Notes under the pieces: generated by a model
The model's database searches: none
The model's input: the letters and a program-made list of their open reading frames with translations, nothing else
What the model was told of the DNA's origin: nothing
Shown here: one piece after another, positions 15,328-22,838 of the stretch
How the letters are laid out: every line of letters begins with the position of its first letter
How positions within the stretch are numbered: position 1 is the stretch's first letter
Made by a program: the position numbers and the translations under genes
Assembly (NCBI GenBank): GCA_024280015.1
Contig: JAJRQY010000149.1
Span: forward strand, 1 to 36,219
DNA from: Actinomycetes bacterium
GTDB taxonomy: Bacteria > Actinomycetota > Acidimicrobiia > Acidimicrobiales > SZUA-35
Length of the DNA stretch: 36,219 nucleotides
Direction: 5' to 3'

Positions 15328-16966
15328 GTGTTTCTGAGCGAGCGGGCAGCTTGACAATGAAGCAGCTGCCTTCGCCGATTCTGGAGGTAACGCTGATTGT
15401 TCCACCGTGAGCCTCAACCAGCTTCTGGCAAATAGCGAGACCGACCCCGCTCCCTCCCGTTCCTCGGGTGCGAGAGGGGTCGGCTCGGCTGAAGCGGTCA
15501 AACACTTGGGGCAAGAAATGCTCGTCGATGCCCTCGCCGGTATCACGAACCAAGATCTGAACGAGCCTTTGTTTGCCCTTGTTCACGAGTTCAGTCTCCA
15601 GACTGATGGTGTCTCCGCTGGTTGAGTGTCGCAAGGCGTTGTCAACGAGGTTGCTGAAGACTTGCCGCAGTCGCATCTGGTCGCCGATCACAAGCGAGTC
15701 TTCCGCCCGCTCCGAGGCATCGTTGTTCGACAATTGGATCCCCGCTTCGGCAGCACGATCAGAATGGCTTCGAACAACCGATTCGAGCAGGTCGCGTATG
15801 GAAACCGACTCCTTATCCATATGGAGGGCTGCGGCGTCGGCCAGGGCGAGTACCTGCAGATCATCAACAAGATGTTGGAGCAGTAGGGCTTCTTCGTGGA
15901 CTGATTCGACGAGATCCAGGTTGAGCTCACGAACTCCATCTTGTGCCGCCTCCAAGGTTCCTCGAATATTTTGGAGAGGTGAGCGGAGTTCGTGGGCAAT
16001 GTCGGTGGTCAGTCGACGTCGAGCCTCTTCTTCGTTGCGAAGGGTTGAGCCCATCGAATTGAAAGCAACGGCGAGCGCGGAGAGCTCGCTATCGCCGACG
16101 ACTTCTACTGGTTCTGGCCGCCCTCCGTCGGCTACTTCCTGGGCCGCTCGGGTGAGAGCAGAAATGGGTGCCAGGATCCGGCGAGAAAGAAGATAAGCCG
16201 ACATGGTGGCGACGGTGCCGATGGCCAGAAGGCTTAGCACCATTCGATAGTCGATACTGCTATCAAGCACCCCACCAGGTTCTCCGGACTCTCCAAGAAA
16301 GAGGAGTGCAGGCTCAAGCATGGCAGCACTCGGCCCAAACCCTGGTTCGCCGTCTAGAAACGATTCATCGACGCCTGATTCTTCGATGAAGAGACCGCCA
16401 TCTGCTTCTTGCCAGCAAAAGTCGGCGACGGCTGCCAAGCGGTCGATTTCATCAGAGGAGAGGTTGTCAGCGATTTTTTCAAAGAATGCGAGGTCATCAA
16501 TAAACCAGGCTGGATCGACCCCTTGGCTCAACAGACACTGCTCGAATTCTTCTTCGACCAGCCACTGAGCCTCAACTTCTTCAGGTATTTCGATACCAAA
16601 GGCGTCAATGGATGGATCAATAAACCCGGACTCGAAGGCGGGCAGAGGGCGGTCTTCTCCCTCAAGGATCTGGGCACTGTCGACCAGGATGTTGCCGTCC
16701 AGATCAACGACAGCGACTCTGGTTCCGTACTGTTTGGAAAGTAAAGCAACAATCTCGTTGGCCTCTGCCCAGGTCGTTGCTGTCAAGGCGAACTCATTGA
16801 GCGCGATATTGATGGAGTCAACCGTGAGGCGGTTCTCAGACACCTGGGTAGATAGCTGATCGCTGGTTACCCGTCGCACCACGATGGCGGTGAGCACGAC
16901 CGACAGAGCAGCGATGGCTAAGACCAATAGGAGCAGGCGACCGCGGATTCCCATTCTCAAGCTCAC
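15320..16966 (-). CDS. Membrane sensor histidine kinase with large acidic extracytoplasmic domain
   Basis: A 548-residue kinase. Membrane helix 1 is at about 9-30 and helix 2 at about 242-260, with an extracytoplasmic domain of about 210 residues between them. That domain is very acidic, with many Asp/Glu clusters near 125-235, and has one Cys pair (144, 184) that could form a disulfide. HAMP follows (about 262-312), then the phospho-His at 325 (AHELRSP), N-box Asn443, DTGEG at 475-479 and GVGLAI at 507-512. It starts at GTG 16966 in a GTGA overlap with the response regulator stop. The acidic loop recalls cation-sensing kinases such as PhoQ, by analogy only. Confidence 0.9.
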   Translation of the reverse strand: MSLRMGIRGRLLLLVLAIAALSVVLTAIVVRRVTSDQLSTQVSENRLTVDSINIALNEFALTATTWAEANEIVALLSKQYGTRVAVVDLDGNILVDSAQILEGEDRPLPAFESGFIDPSIDAFGIEIPEEVEAQWLVEEEFEQCLLSQGVDPAWFIDDLAFFEKIADNLSSDEIDRLAAVADFCWQEADGGLFIEESGVDESFLDGEPGFGPSAAMLEPALLFLGESGEPGGVLDSSIDYRMVLSLLAIGTVATMSAYLLSRRILAPISALTRAAQEVADGGRPEPVEVVGDSELSALAVAFNSMGSTLRNEEEARRRLTTDIAHELRSPLQNIRGTLEAAQDGVRELNLDLVESVHEEALLLQHLVDDLQVLALADAAALHMDKESVSIRDLLESVVRSHSDRAAEAGIQLSNNDASERAEDSLVIGDQMRLRQVFSNLVDNALRHSTSGDTISLETELVNKGKQRLVQILVRDTGEGIDEHFLPQVFDRFSRADPSRTRGTGGSGVGLAICQKLVEAHGGTISVTSRIGEGSCFIVKLPARSETPI

Positions 16967-17652
16967 GAGATTTCCTCGGTAATCTTGTAGCCGACCCCGT
17001 AGACGGTGAGAAGGATCTGGGGGGCAGTCGGGTCGATCTCAATCTTCTTGCGAAGATTGAGAATGTGGACGTCGATCGTGCGTTCCAGCCCGTCGTAATC
17101 CCATCCAAAGGCTGCTTCCAGTAGCTGTTGGCGGCTGTACGCCTTGCCCGGCTCACGGATGAGGGTGACCAGCACATCAAACTCGCGTGGGGTGCACTCG
17201 ATCTCGTTTCCATCGACAAGCACCTTGTGTCGTCGGGTGTCAACACACAAGGACCCGGCGGTGAATTCGGTTGATTCCTCCTGGGCAGTGCCACCACGGC
17301 GAAGAACGGTTCGGACTCTGGCCACCAACTCTCTCGGACTGTATGGCTTGGTGATGTAATCATCGGCACCGAGGTCGAGGCCGAGCAGCATGTCTTCCTC
17401 GGTTGATCGACCGGTAACCATGATGACTGGGATATCCATTTCATAACGCAGCACCCGCAGCACATCGAGACCGTCTAGCCCGGGCATCATCACATCCAGG
17501 ATGAGGAGGTCTGGCTTGCGTTGTCGAACCTGTTCGAGTGCCTGCTGGCCATTGCTGGCTAAGACAATGTGATGCCCCTCTCGTTCCAGGTACAGCCTGA
17601 GCACATCGGCCTGTTTCTTATCGTCTTCAGCGATCACGATGCGGGCAGTCAT
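16963..17652 (-). CDS. OmpR/PhoB-family response regulator
   Basis: A 229-residue DNA-binding regulator. The receiver has the acidic pair Glu9-Asp10, acceptor Asp53 (LILDVMMPG) and Lys102 (ITKPY). A winged helix follows from about 130, with recognition-helix region LERTIDVHILNLRKKIE and the terminal hairpin TVYGVGYKI. It is co-transcribed with the downstream kinase (GTGA overlap). The chosen start is ATG 17652; an ATG four codons earlier (17664) is equally open. The 28-bp box at 17675-17702 ends only 11 bases before 17664, which points to autoregulation. The same box precedes the acidic repeat protein gene upstream. Confidence 0.92.
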   Translation of the reverse strand: MTARIVIAEDDKKQADVLRLYLEREGHHIVLASNGQQALEQVRQRKPDLLILDVMMPGLDGLDVLRVLRYEMDIPVIMVTGRSTEEDMLLGLDLGADDYITKPYSPRELVARVRTVLRRGGTAQEESTEFTAGSLCVDTRRHKVLVDGNEIECTPREFDVLVTLIREPGKAYSRQQLLEAAFGWDYDGLERTIDVHILNLRKKIEIDPTAPQILLTVYGVGYKITEEIS

Positions 17653-17674
17653 GGACAAGATCATGCCTGATTCA

Positions 17675-17702
17675 TGTCAAGAAGTGATGAAGGTTCAGTC
17701 AG
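17675..17702 (-). promoter_or_regulatory. 28-bp repeated box upstream of the response regulator gene (copy A)
   Basis: Positions 17675-17692 read TGTCAAGAAGTGATGAAG on the plus strand and are identical to 18766-18783. After five unrelated bases both copies have the same five bases (17698-17702, CTGAC on the minus strand). On the minus strand the core contains two adjacent similar octamers, TTCATCAC and TTCTTGAC (6 of 8 identical), as expected for a regulator that binds direct repeats. The box is so close to the start codon that it would suit negative autoregulation. Confidence 0.6.
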
Positions 17703-17735
17703 ATCCTGTCTCGAGTGTTGGAAAGCTACGCGCCG

Positions 17736-17765
17736 ACTGGGCGGACGCTTGTGCGTCCACCCAGT
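17736..17765 (-). terminator. Hairpin between the acidic repeat protein gene and the response regulator gene
   Basis: A 13-bp stem (17736-17748 with 17753-17765) with a 4-base loop; the single imperfect pair is a G-U wobble when transcribed on the minus strand. It lies 31 bp after the stop of the acidic repeat protein gene. On the plus strand four T follow the stem; on the minus strand no T tract follows, so it may act as a weak terminator, a stabilising 3' structure or a partial block before the downstream operon. Confidence 0.6.
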
Positions 17766-17795
17766 TTTGTGGCGGGGATTGGGGAGAAAAGTTAG

Positions 17796-18695
17796 CTATT
17801 CGCCAGCAGCATCTCCGTCGAGCAGTTCGAACTCATCGTCCCAGAGGGTTCCCAGGGCGTCCCAGGCCGCATCGTCGTCGGATTGGTCCCACATCGGGAA
17901 TTCGAAGCCGAATTCGTCGGTCTCAAGGGTGAATGAGACGCCAGCATCGGTGAGAGCCTTGATTTCGGACTTGATCAGCTCGTTGATCTCAACAATGTCC
18001 TCAGCGGTTGGCTTCCAGTCAGCGTCGTTGAAGTCAGCGTCGTTGAAGTCAATGTTGCCGAAACCTTCGGTCGGTCCGTACAGCTCGTCAAAGACGGCCA
18101 TCGCAGCCTCGTTGTCACCTTCGTCCCACGTGGGGAGGCTGATACCGAACTCATCGGTCTCCATGATGGTGGAGATGCCAGCGGCTTCCAGGGCTTGGAC
18201 TTCCTTGGCGATCTCGGCATTGATTTCTGCTATGTCCTCCGCCGTTGGCTGCCAATCAAAGTCCGCGTCGTCAGCGATGAGCGTGTCAGCAAAGACCTCG
18301 TCGAGAATCTCCCAAGCCTGCTCGTCGTCCGCTTCGTCCCATTCCAGGTATTGCAGGCCAGATTCATCGGTTTCAAGGGTGAAGGCGATGCCAGCTGTGG
18401 TAAATGCTTCGCTTAGCTTGGCGACCTCCGCATTGAACTCTGCGATCTCTTCTTGGGTCGGCTCCCACTCTGCGAAATCGTCTTCGTCGATGGTCAGTGT
18501 TTCGGACTCCACCGGCGAGGAGCCGCTACCGGAGTTCTCATCCGAGAGCGAAGAGGTCACAGTTGTCGGGGTTGTAGGCAAGGTTGGTGCGGGCTCGGTC
18601 GCACCGGCGATTCCGGCGGAGAAGATTGAGGCGCAAAGAACTCCAAGACTCAGGATCGTTGCCGCCTTTCGCTTCGGGTTTGAGGGGTTGTTCAT
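17796..18695 (-). CDS. Exported, extremely acidic protein with three repeats; unknown function
   Basis: I do not recognise a family. The 299-residue product has a clear signal peptide (basic start, hydrophobic 11-30, likely cut near 32) and a Thr/Ser/Pro linker to about 65. Three similar units start at Trp77, Trp148 and Trp227. Each unit runs W-x-P-T-x-E-[D/E]-I-x-E-[F/I]-N, then A-G-[I/V], ETDE-x-G and W-D-x-x-D. By hand count the mature part has about 76 Asp/Glu against five Lys and no Arg. Between units 2 and 3 the peptide FNDAD is duplicated by a perfect 15-bp DNA repeat. AAGGAG lies about 7 bases before the ATG. It sits next to a two-component system, and the 28-bp box found at the regulator gene also lies about 70 bp upstream here. 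Cation binding is plausible but unproven. Confidence 0.85.
   Translation of the reverse strand: MNNPSNPKRKAATILSLGVLCASIFSAGIAGATEPAPTLPTTPTTVTSSLSDENSGSGSSPVESETLTIDEDDFAEWEPTQEEIAEFNAEVAKLSEAFTTAGIAFTLETDESGLQYLEWDEADDEQAWEILDEVFADTLIADDADFDWQPTAEDIAEINAEIAKEVQALEAAGISTIMETDEFGISLPTWDEGDNEAAMAVFDELYGPTEGFGNIDFNDADFNDADWKPTAEDIVEINELIKSEIKALTDAGVSFTLETDEFGFEFPMWDQSDDDAAWDALGTLWDDEFELLDGDAAGE
18018..18047 (-). repeat. 15-bp perfect tandem duplication within the acidic repeat protein gene
   Basis: Two identical 15-bp units (18018-18032 and 18033-18047), with a degraded third adjoining, encode Phe-Asn-Asp-Ala-Asp twice. The repeat keeps the reading frame and looks like recent slippage in the linker before the third protein repeat. 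Confidence 0.85.
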
Positions 18696-18765
18696 GACTG
18701 CTCCTTGGTTATCCAGAACTCCGTTGTTGATGTCCTGGGGATGAGGACAATCTTGTAGGAACGGT

Positions 18766-18793
18766 TGTCAAGAAGTGATGAAGAACAGGTCAG
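18766..18793 (-). promoter_or_regulatory. 28-bp repeated box upstream of the acidic repeat protein gene (copy B)
   Basis: The core 18766-18783 matches copy A at all 18 positions, and the outer CTGAC block (18789-18793 on the minus strand) is kept at the same five-base spacing. The box lies 71-98 bp before the ATG of the acidic protein gene, a position suited to activation by an OmpR-type regulator if transcription starts about 35-40 bp upstream of the gene. TTGACA at its inner edge has no good -10 partner at 16-18 bases, so it is read as part of the operator rather than a -35. Confidence 0.6.
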
Positions 18794-18887
18794 GTTGCGA
18801 TGGGTTTAGGGGTTCCTTCTGGAATTGCTGTTCACCCGCGAGGTATCACCGGTAAAGGTCACTCATCTTCGTGTCGATGCATGTTGT

Positions 18888-19508
18888 ATGATCTTGATTG
18901 ATGAGGCGGTAGAACAATATGCCGACTCGGTTGGTCGGTATGGGGCTCGACCCAAACTGAATCGCCAACCGGGGCACATTGCCACCCTCATTGATGAGAT
19001 TGATCAGCGACTCCCTGGCGACCTTCGAATTCCTGGCGATTTGCGAGACTTTTGGACCGACTGGAACCCCTCCACCTTCGGCATGTTCCTTGGAGATGGT
19101 CTACCGACGGTGGAACGCTCGGTCACCGAATGGCAAGGCTCGGAGCTGCCGAGCATCCTCATCCTTGTCTGTTCCATGGGGCATCAAGCGATCTATCTCG
19201 AACTTCAGAGCGATCTTCATCCGGGAACACGCCTCTACTTCTCCGATGCCGGCGACCGGGTGTTGCGCCTGTGGGGACTTGGAATTGTTGACCTGCTCAA
19301 TCTCGTTGGCGCGGCCTATGACGAAACCAACGCCGATCCTTCCGGCCCGTACAACAGCTGGGTCGAAGCCGACATATTGCATCGTCTAGCAGCGAGACTA
19401 CGGGCAGGAATTGGCTCCAACCAGACCGATCATCGTATTGACCTAGATCGTCCGATGACCTGGCCATCGCACTGGCAGCTGGCAAACGACATCACAACCT
19501 GTCGCTAG
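18888..19508 (+). CDS. Hypothetical protein, possibly SUKH (SMI1/KNR4-like)
   Basis: A 206-residue soluble protein. The segment RIPGDLRDFWTDWNPSTFGMF (about 48-68) recalls the start of SMI1/KNR4-like domains, which often read [I/L]P-x-D-L-x-x-F-W/Y and bind or neutralise partners, including toxins in immunity proteins. The rest (LYFSDAGDRVLRLWGLGIVDLL, about 125-146) is compatible but not diagnostic. The ATG at 18888 is chosen over a start at 18825 because the upstream residues look like non-coding read-through; no ribosome site is clear. No toxin gene is adjacent. The family link is tentative. Confidence 0.6.
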   Translation: MILIDEAVEQYADSVGRYGARPKLNRQPGHIATLIDEIDQRLPGDLRIPGDLRDFWTDWNPSTFGMFLGDGLPTVERSVTEWQGSELPSILILVCSMGHQAIYLELQSDLHPGTRLYFSDAGDRVLRLWGLGIVDLLNLVGAAYDETNADPSGPYNSWVEADILHRLAARLRAGIGSNQTDHRIDLDRPMTWPSHWQLANDITTCR

Positions 19509-19546
19509 TGAGAGTACGACAGTCTCGTTGGACAGCTAGAAGCCAG

Positions 19547-21010
19547 CTAGTGCGTGTTGGCGAGAGGCTGACTCCGAGCAGCGCATAACCGGTCCAGAAC
19601 CTGTTGGCCGCGGTCAAGGTCGAAGTGTTCGATCAGCCGTGTGGCATTGGCCGTTTCCTCACCGAACCTTTTGATCTCGGACTCGGCCCCAAGTAGCTGT
19701 GCGGAGATCTCGGCGAACATGTCGGTAAAGCCACGTCGATCGTTGAGGCGGGCAATCTCGATTCGCCCGGCAAGCAACCCAAACTGCAGACGGTCCAGGT
19801 GGAGAAACAGCGATTGGCTATCGGAAGACAAGTCACCGATCTTGCTGGCAGTACCCGCAGAGAGGTCGAAGACAATCTTGATGCTGTCGACCAAGCTGTC
19901 GACCAGGGTCGAAATCCGTTGATCGGCTTCAATGGCCTCGGCTCTCCAGCGCGAGTTCTGCTCAGGTTGCTTTGCTTGGTTCAGCGGTGCTGCTTGGTCC
20001 AGCGCTACTGCTTGGTCAGAAGGTGGTTGGGTCTCGAACTCAACCATCTCCGACTGAAGAGTTGCGATCGAGATCATGAAGCCGACCTCTCGGATGAGCT
20101 CGATCGCTCGATCAACTTGTGAGGTCGAGCGTTCGATGGTGCGAACAATCTCCTTTGAGGTTGACTGAAGTTCCTTGGTCACCGCGGCCAGGGCGTTGCC
20201 CTCAGCTCCCAGCATTGAAGATGACAGTCCTGCATTGAGGGCAAAGATGTGAATATTGCGAGCGAGCTCAAGAAGGAATTGGGAGCGAGTGGCCATGGCC
20301 TCGTTGGCCGAGACCAAACTGTCGAGGTTCTCGAACAGATTCGAGATCCAGCTCAGAACCTCGCGGTTGGCCAATGCAAGTTCAGATATCTCCTCATCGT
20401 GCAACCCGGCCCCGGGATTGGCTGTGTCCTGGGTCTTTCCCAGGGTGTTTCGGCGGGAGGCGATTTCTGTTGGTAGGGCGACATGCTGGAAGGCGTCATA
20501 GCCGCTGAAACCGTGTTTGGCTAAGCCGTCCAGGAGGGCAGGTACTGACTGTTCTAGGACCTTGCTCCGGCTCAGCCCGTCTGCTTCTAGTGAGCGTTCT
20601 AGCTCAAGTACGCACCGATACTCGGCTTCAACCACTGCCTGGATGGCCGTTGTTGGCTTGAGGCGGATGGACAGATAGCCACCCTTGACCGGAATGGCTA
20701 CAGCCATCACCCAGTAGTAGCGACCATCAGCGGCAAGGTTCTTGACATAGGCGGCCAGAGGCTTTTTGGCCTTGAGCGTGTCCCACAGAACCTTGAATAC
20801 GGCCCGTGGCATGTCGGGGTGACGAACAATGGAGTGGGGTGCTCCGAGCAGCTGGTCGACCTGGTAGTCGCTAACCCGGACGAAGACCTGGTTGCACGAC
20901 GTGATGAAGCCGCGCATGTTGGTGGTGGAGTAGAAGAGTTTGTTGAGCGCAAAAGCTCGTTCCTCATCCAACAACGTAATTGCTGGTCTCACATCGGCAA
21001 CGGTGGACAT
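19547..21010 (-). CDS. Aer-like PAS protein with degenerate chemoreceptor signalling region
   Basis: A 487-residue protein without membrane segments. Residues about 25-118 form an Aer-type PAS domain (GFITSCNQVFVRVSDY, then SIVRHPDMPRAVFKVLWDTL and YYWVMAVAIPV). Such domains usually bind FAD or haem and sense redox state. Helical regions follow. Near 255-282 the sequence FALNAGLSSSMLGAEGN lines up with a chemoreceptor tip but lacks its conserved E-A-A-R-A-G core. A linker near 330-350 is encoded by 18-bp imperfect repeats (19973-20020) giving Asp/Asn-Gln units. No che genes are nearby, so it may signal to a different partner. The ATG at 21010 is the only reasonable start. Confidence 0.8.
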   Translation of the reverse strand: MSTVADVRPAITLLDEERAFALNKLFYSTTNMRGFITSCNQVFVRVSDYQVDQLLGAPHSIVRHPDMPRAVFKVLWDTLKAKKPLAAYVKNLAADGRYYWVMAVAIPVKGGYLSIRLKPTTAIQAVVEAEYRCVLELERSLEADGLSRSKVLEQSVPALLDGLAKHGFSGYDAFQHVALPTEIASRRNTLGKTQDTANPGAGLHDEEISELALANREVLSWISNLFENLDSLVSANEAMATRSQFLLELARNIHIFALNAGLSSSMLGAEGNALAAVTKELQSTSKEIVRTIERSTSQVDRAIELIREVGFMISIATLQSEMVEFETQPPSDQAVALDQAAPLNQAKQPEQNSRWRAEAIEADQRISTLVDSLVDSIKIVFDLSAGTASKIGDLSSDSQSLFLHLDRLQFGLLAGRIEIARLNDRRGFTDMFAEISAQLLGAESEIKRFGEETANATRLIEHFDLDRGQQVLDRLCAARSQPLANTH

Positions 21011-21106
21011 CTTGCCAGCTTCGGCCGCGTTCCGGTTGGTGTTAGTGAAGCTCTGAATCGATGGCGGAAGCCTGTGGGGTATTGCGGCAGCTTCCTCATT
21101 TTGGGT

Positions 21107-21130
21107 CCACTGTGACCGATATGACAGTGG
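21107..21130. promoter_or_regulatory. Inverted repeat upstream of the SulP gene
   Basis: Perfect 7-bp arms CCACTGT (21107-21113) and ACAGTGG (21124-21130) separated by 10 bases, in the 277-bp region between two divergently transcribed genes. A dyad of this size and spacing suits a dimeric repressor site; no regulator gene is adjacent. Confidence 0.4.
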
Positions 21131-21183
21131 TAAGCGCTGGCACCTGCCCTAGCCTCGACAGCTTTGCTGCATTCGCGGCGGAG

Positions 21184-21212
21184 GTGCTCTCGGACCGAAG
21201 CGCCGAGAGTAC
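21184..21212 (+). other. Hairpin in the leader region of the SulP gene
   Basis: Ten-base arms 21184-21193 and 21203-21212 pair with one G-T wobble around a 9-base loop. No T tract follows, so it is not a standard terminator. It sits about 75 bases before the SulP start codon and could be a leader RNA structure or a second operator. The remainder of 21011-21287 shows no supported gene; a 54-codon frame from 21121 was not accepted. Confidence 0.4.
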
Positions 21213-21287
21213 ATATCGAGTCACAGACCCGCCGATAGACACACCGCCGAGTGCGTCGCTTCGAACGCAGAGCGCTCAGAGGTAAGA

Positions 21288-22817
21288 ATGTCCCAGAAAA
21301 CTACGAAACTTGCCGGGGCTACAAGGCCGGCCCCGGTTGACGGCGATGATTGGTTTGCCAACCCCAAAGTTGATCTGCTTTCGGGCCTTGTTGTTGCCCT
21401 CGCCCTCATTCCGGAAGCAATCTCGTTCTCGATCATTGCTGGCGTCGATCCCAAGGTTGGCCTCTATGCCTCGTTCTCGATTGCCATCATCATTGCCTTT
21501 GCTGGCGGCCGCTCGGGCATGATCTCGGCCGCCACGGGCGCCATGGCCCTGGTTATTGTTCCTCTGGTCGAAGAATATGGGGTCGGCTACTTGTTTGCAG
21601 CAACGGTCTTGGCCGGACTGCTTCAAATCGGTTTTGGCTACTTGGGTGTCGGAAGCCTGATGCGTTTCGTTCCTCGCACCGTCATGGTCGGTTTCGTCAA
21701 TGCGTTAGCGATTCTGATTTTCATGGCCCAGATTCCTCACATCCTGCTTTCGGAGGGTGAGCACGCGTCAGGTGTCCTTGCTACCAACTTACTTTTCATC
21801 GGACTTGGGCTTGGCATCATCTATGGCCTGCCTCGCATCAGCAAGGCGGTTCCTTCGCCCTTGGCTGCCATTGTCGTTCTTGGCGTTGCCGCCGCGTCCT
21901 TTGGACTTGACCTCCCCACCGTGGGGGATATGGGTGAACTGCCCTCAGCCTTGCCATTCCCGCACTTCCCCGACGTTCCGGTCAGCCTGGAGACGCTCAA
22001 GATCATCCTGCCTTTCTCGATCACCTTGGCTCTTGTCGGATTGTTGGAATCACTGTTGACTGCTCAGCTACTTGATGACTTGACCGACACCAACTCGGAC
22101 AAGAACCGCGAGTCTCGTGGCCAGGGAATTGCCAATATCGCTACTGGATTCTTGGGTGGCATGGCGGGTTGCGCCATGATTGGTCAGTCCATGATCAACC
22201 ACCGTTCTGGGGGCCGCACTCGCCTGTCGACCCTGGCATCGGGCGTCTTCTTGTTACTCCTGATCATGGTCCTGGGTGACCTGGTTGCCCAGATCCCGAT
22301 GGCGGCTCGGGTGGCTGTCATGATCATGGTTTCGATCGGAACCTTCAACTGGGCCAGCATCAAGCCGCAAATGATCAAGGACCTGCCGGGGCCAGAGACG
22401 ATTGTCATGGTGGCAACGGTCGGCATTGTCGTGCTGACCCACAACCTGGCATACGGCGTTGGTGTTGGAGTGTTGTTGTCTGCTGTCTTCTTTGTCCGCC
22501 ACGTTGCCCACGTTGTGAAGGTGACCAGTGTCTTGGATCCTGACAATGTCGAACGACTCTACGCGGTGACCGGTGAACTGTTCTTTGCCTCAACCAATGA
22601 TCTTGTTCATTCCTTTGACTATGACGCGGTGCGAGTGAAGCGGGTCGAGATCGACCTGAGTAATGCTCGAATCTGGGACACATCAGCGGTTGTTGCCTTG
22701 GACGCTGTTGTTGCCAAGTTCGCGGAGCGGGGTATTGATGCTCACCTTGTCGGCCTTAACCGACACGCCGAGGACTTGCACAGCAAAACGACAGGCAAGG
22801 TGGCCACAGGTCACTAG
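21288..22817 (+). CDS. SulP-family anion transporter with STAS domain
   Basis: A 509-residue membrane protein of the SulP/SLC26 family, which imports sulfate or bicarbonate or exchanges anions. The N-terminal transport domain begins with the typical [19 protein letters not shown] (about 29-47), continues with SAATGAMAL and [19 protein letters not shown], and is followed by about ten further membrane segments. The STAS domain occupies about 420-505, with [14 protein letters not shown] carrying the usual Asp-x-Ser motif. AGAGGT lies about 6 bases before the ATG. The C-terminal codons form one copy of a direct repeat with the start of the intergenic region. Bicarbonate is a reasonable guess given similarity to the BicA group, but substrate is not determinable here. 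Confidence 0.92.
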   Translation: MSQKTTKLAGATRPAPVDGDDWFANPKVDLLSGLVVALALIPEAISFSIIAGVDPKVGLYASFSIAIIIAFAGGRSGMISAATGAMALVIVPLVEEYGVGYLFAATVLAGLLQIGFGYLGVGSLMRFVPRTVMVGFVNALAILIFMAQIPHILLSEGEHASGVLATNLLFIGLGLGIIYGLPRISKAVPSPLAAIVVLGVAAASFGLDLPTVGDMGELPSALPFPHFPDVPVSLETLKIILPFSITLALVGLLESLLTAQLLDDLTDTNSDKNRESRGQGIANIATGFLGGMAGCAMIGQSMINHRSGGRTRLSTLASGVFLLLLIMVLGDLVAQIPMAARVAVMIMVSIGTFNWASIKPQMIKDLPGPETIVMVATVGIVVLTHNLAYGVGVGVLLSAVFFVRHVAHVVKVTSVLDPDNVERLYAVTGELFFASTNDLVHSFDYDAVRVKRVEIDLSNARIWDTSAVVALDAVVAKFAERGIDAHLVGLNRHAEDLHSKTTGKVATGH

Positions 22818-22838
22818 GTGGCAGTGGCCACAGGTCAC
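22800..22838. repeat. 15-bp direct repeat spanning two convergent gene ends
   Basis: GTGGCCACAGGTCAC occurs at 22800-22814 and 22824-22838. The first copy encodes the last five residues of the SulP protein, immediately before its TAG. The second contains the TGA of the convergent oxygenase gene. The units are 24 bp apart. Confidence 0.85.

Noticed and set aside
17675-17680. TTGACA in the 28-bp box as a -35 element for the response regulator
   Set aside because: A -10 at the proper spacing would fall inside the coding region, downstream of both possible start codons, so the hexamer is better read as part of the operator.
21121-21285. 54-codon plus-strand frame before SulP
   Set aside because: No ribosome site, no recognisable sequence, and it runs through the hairpin and inverted repeat; more likely leader sequence.
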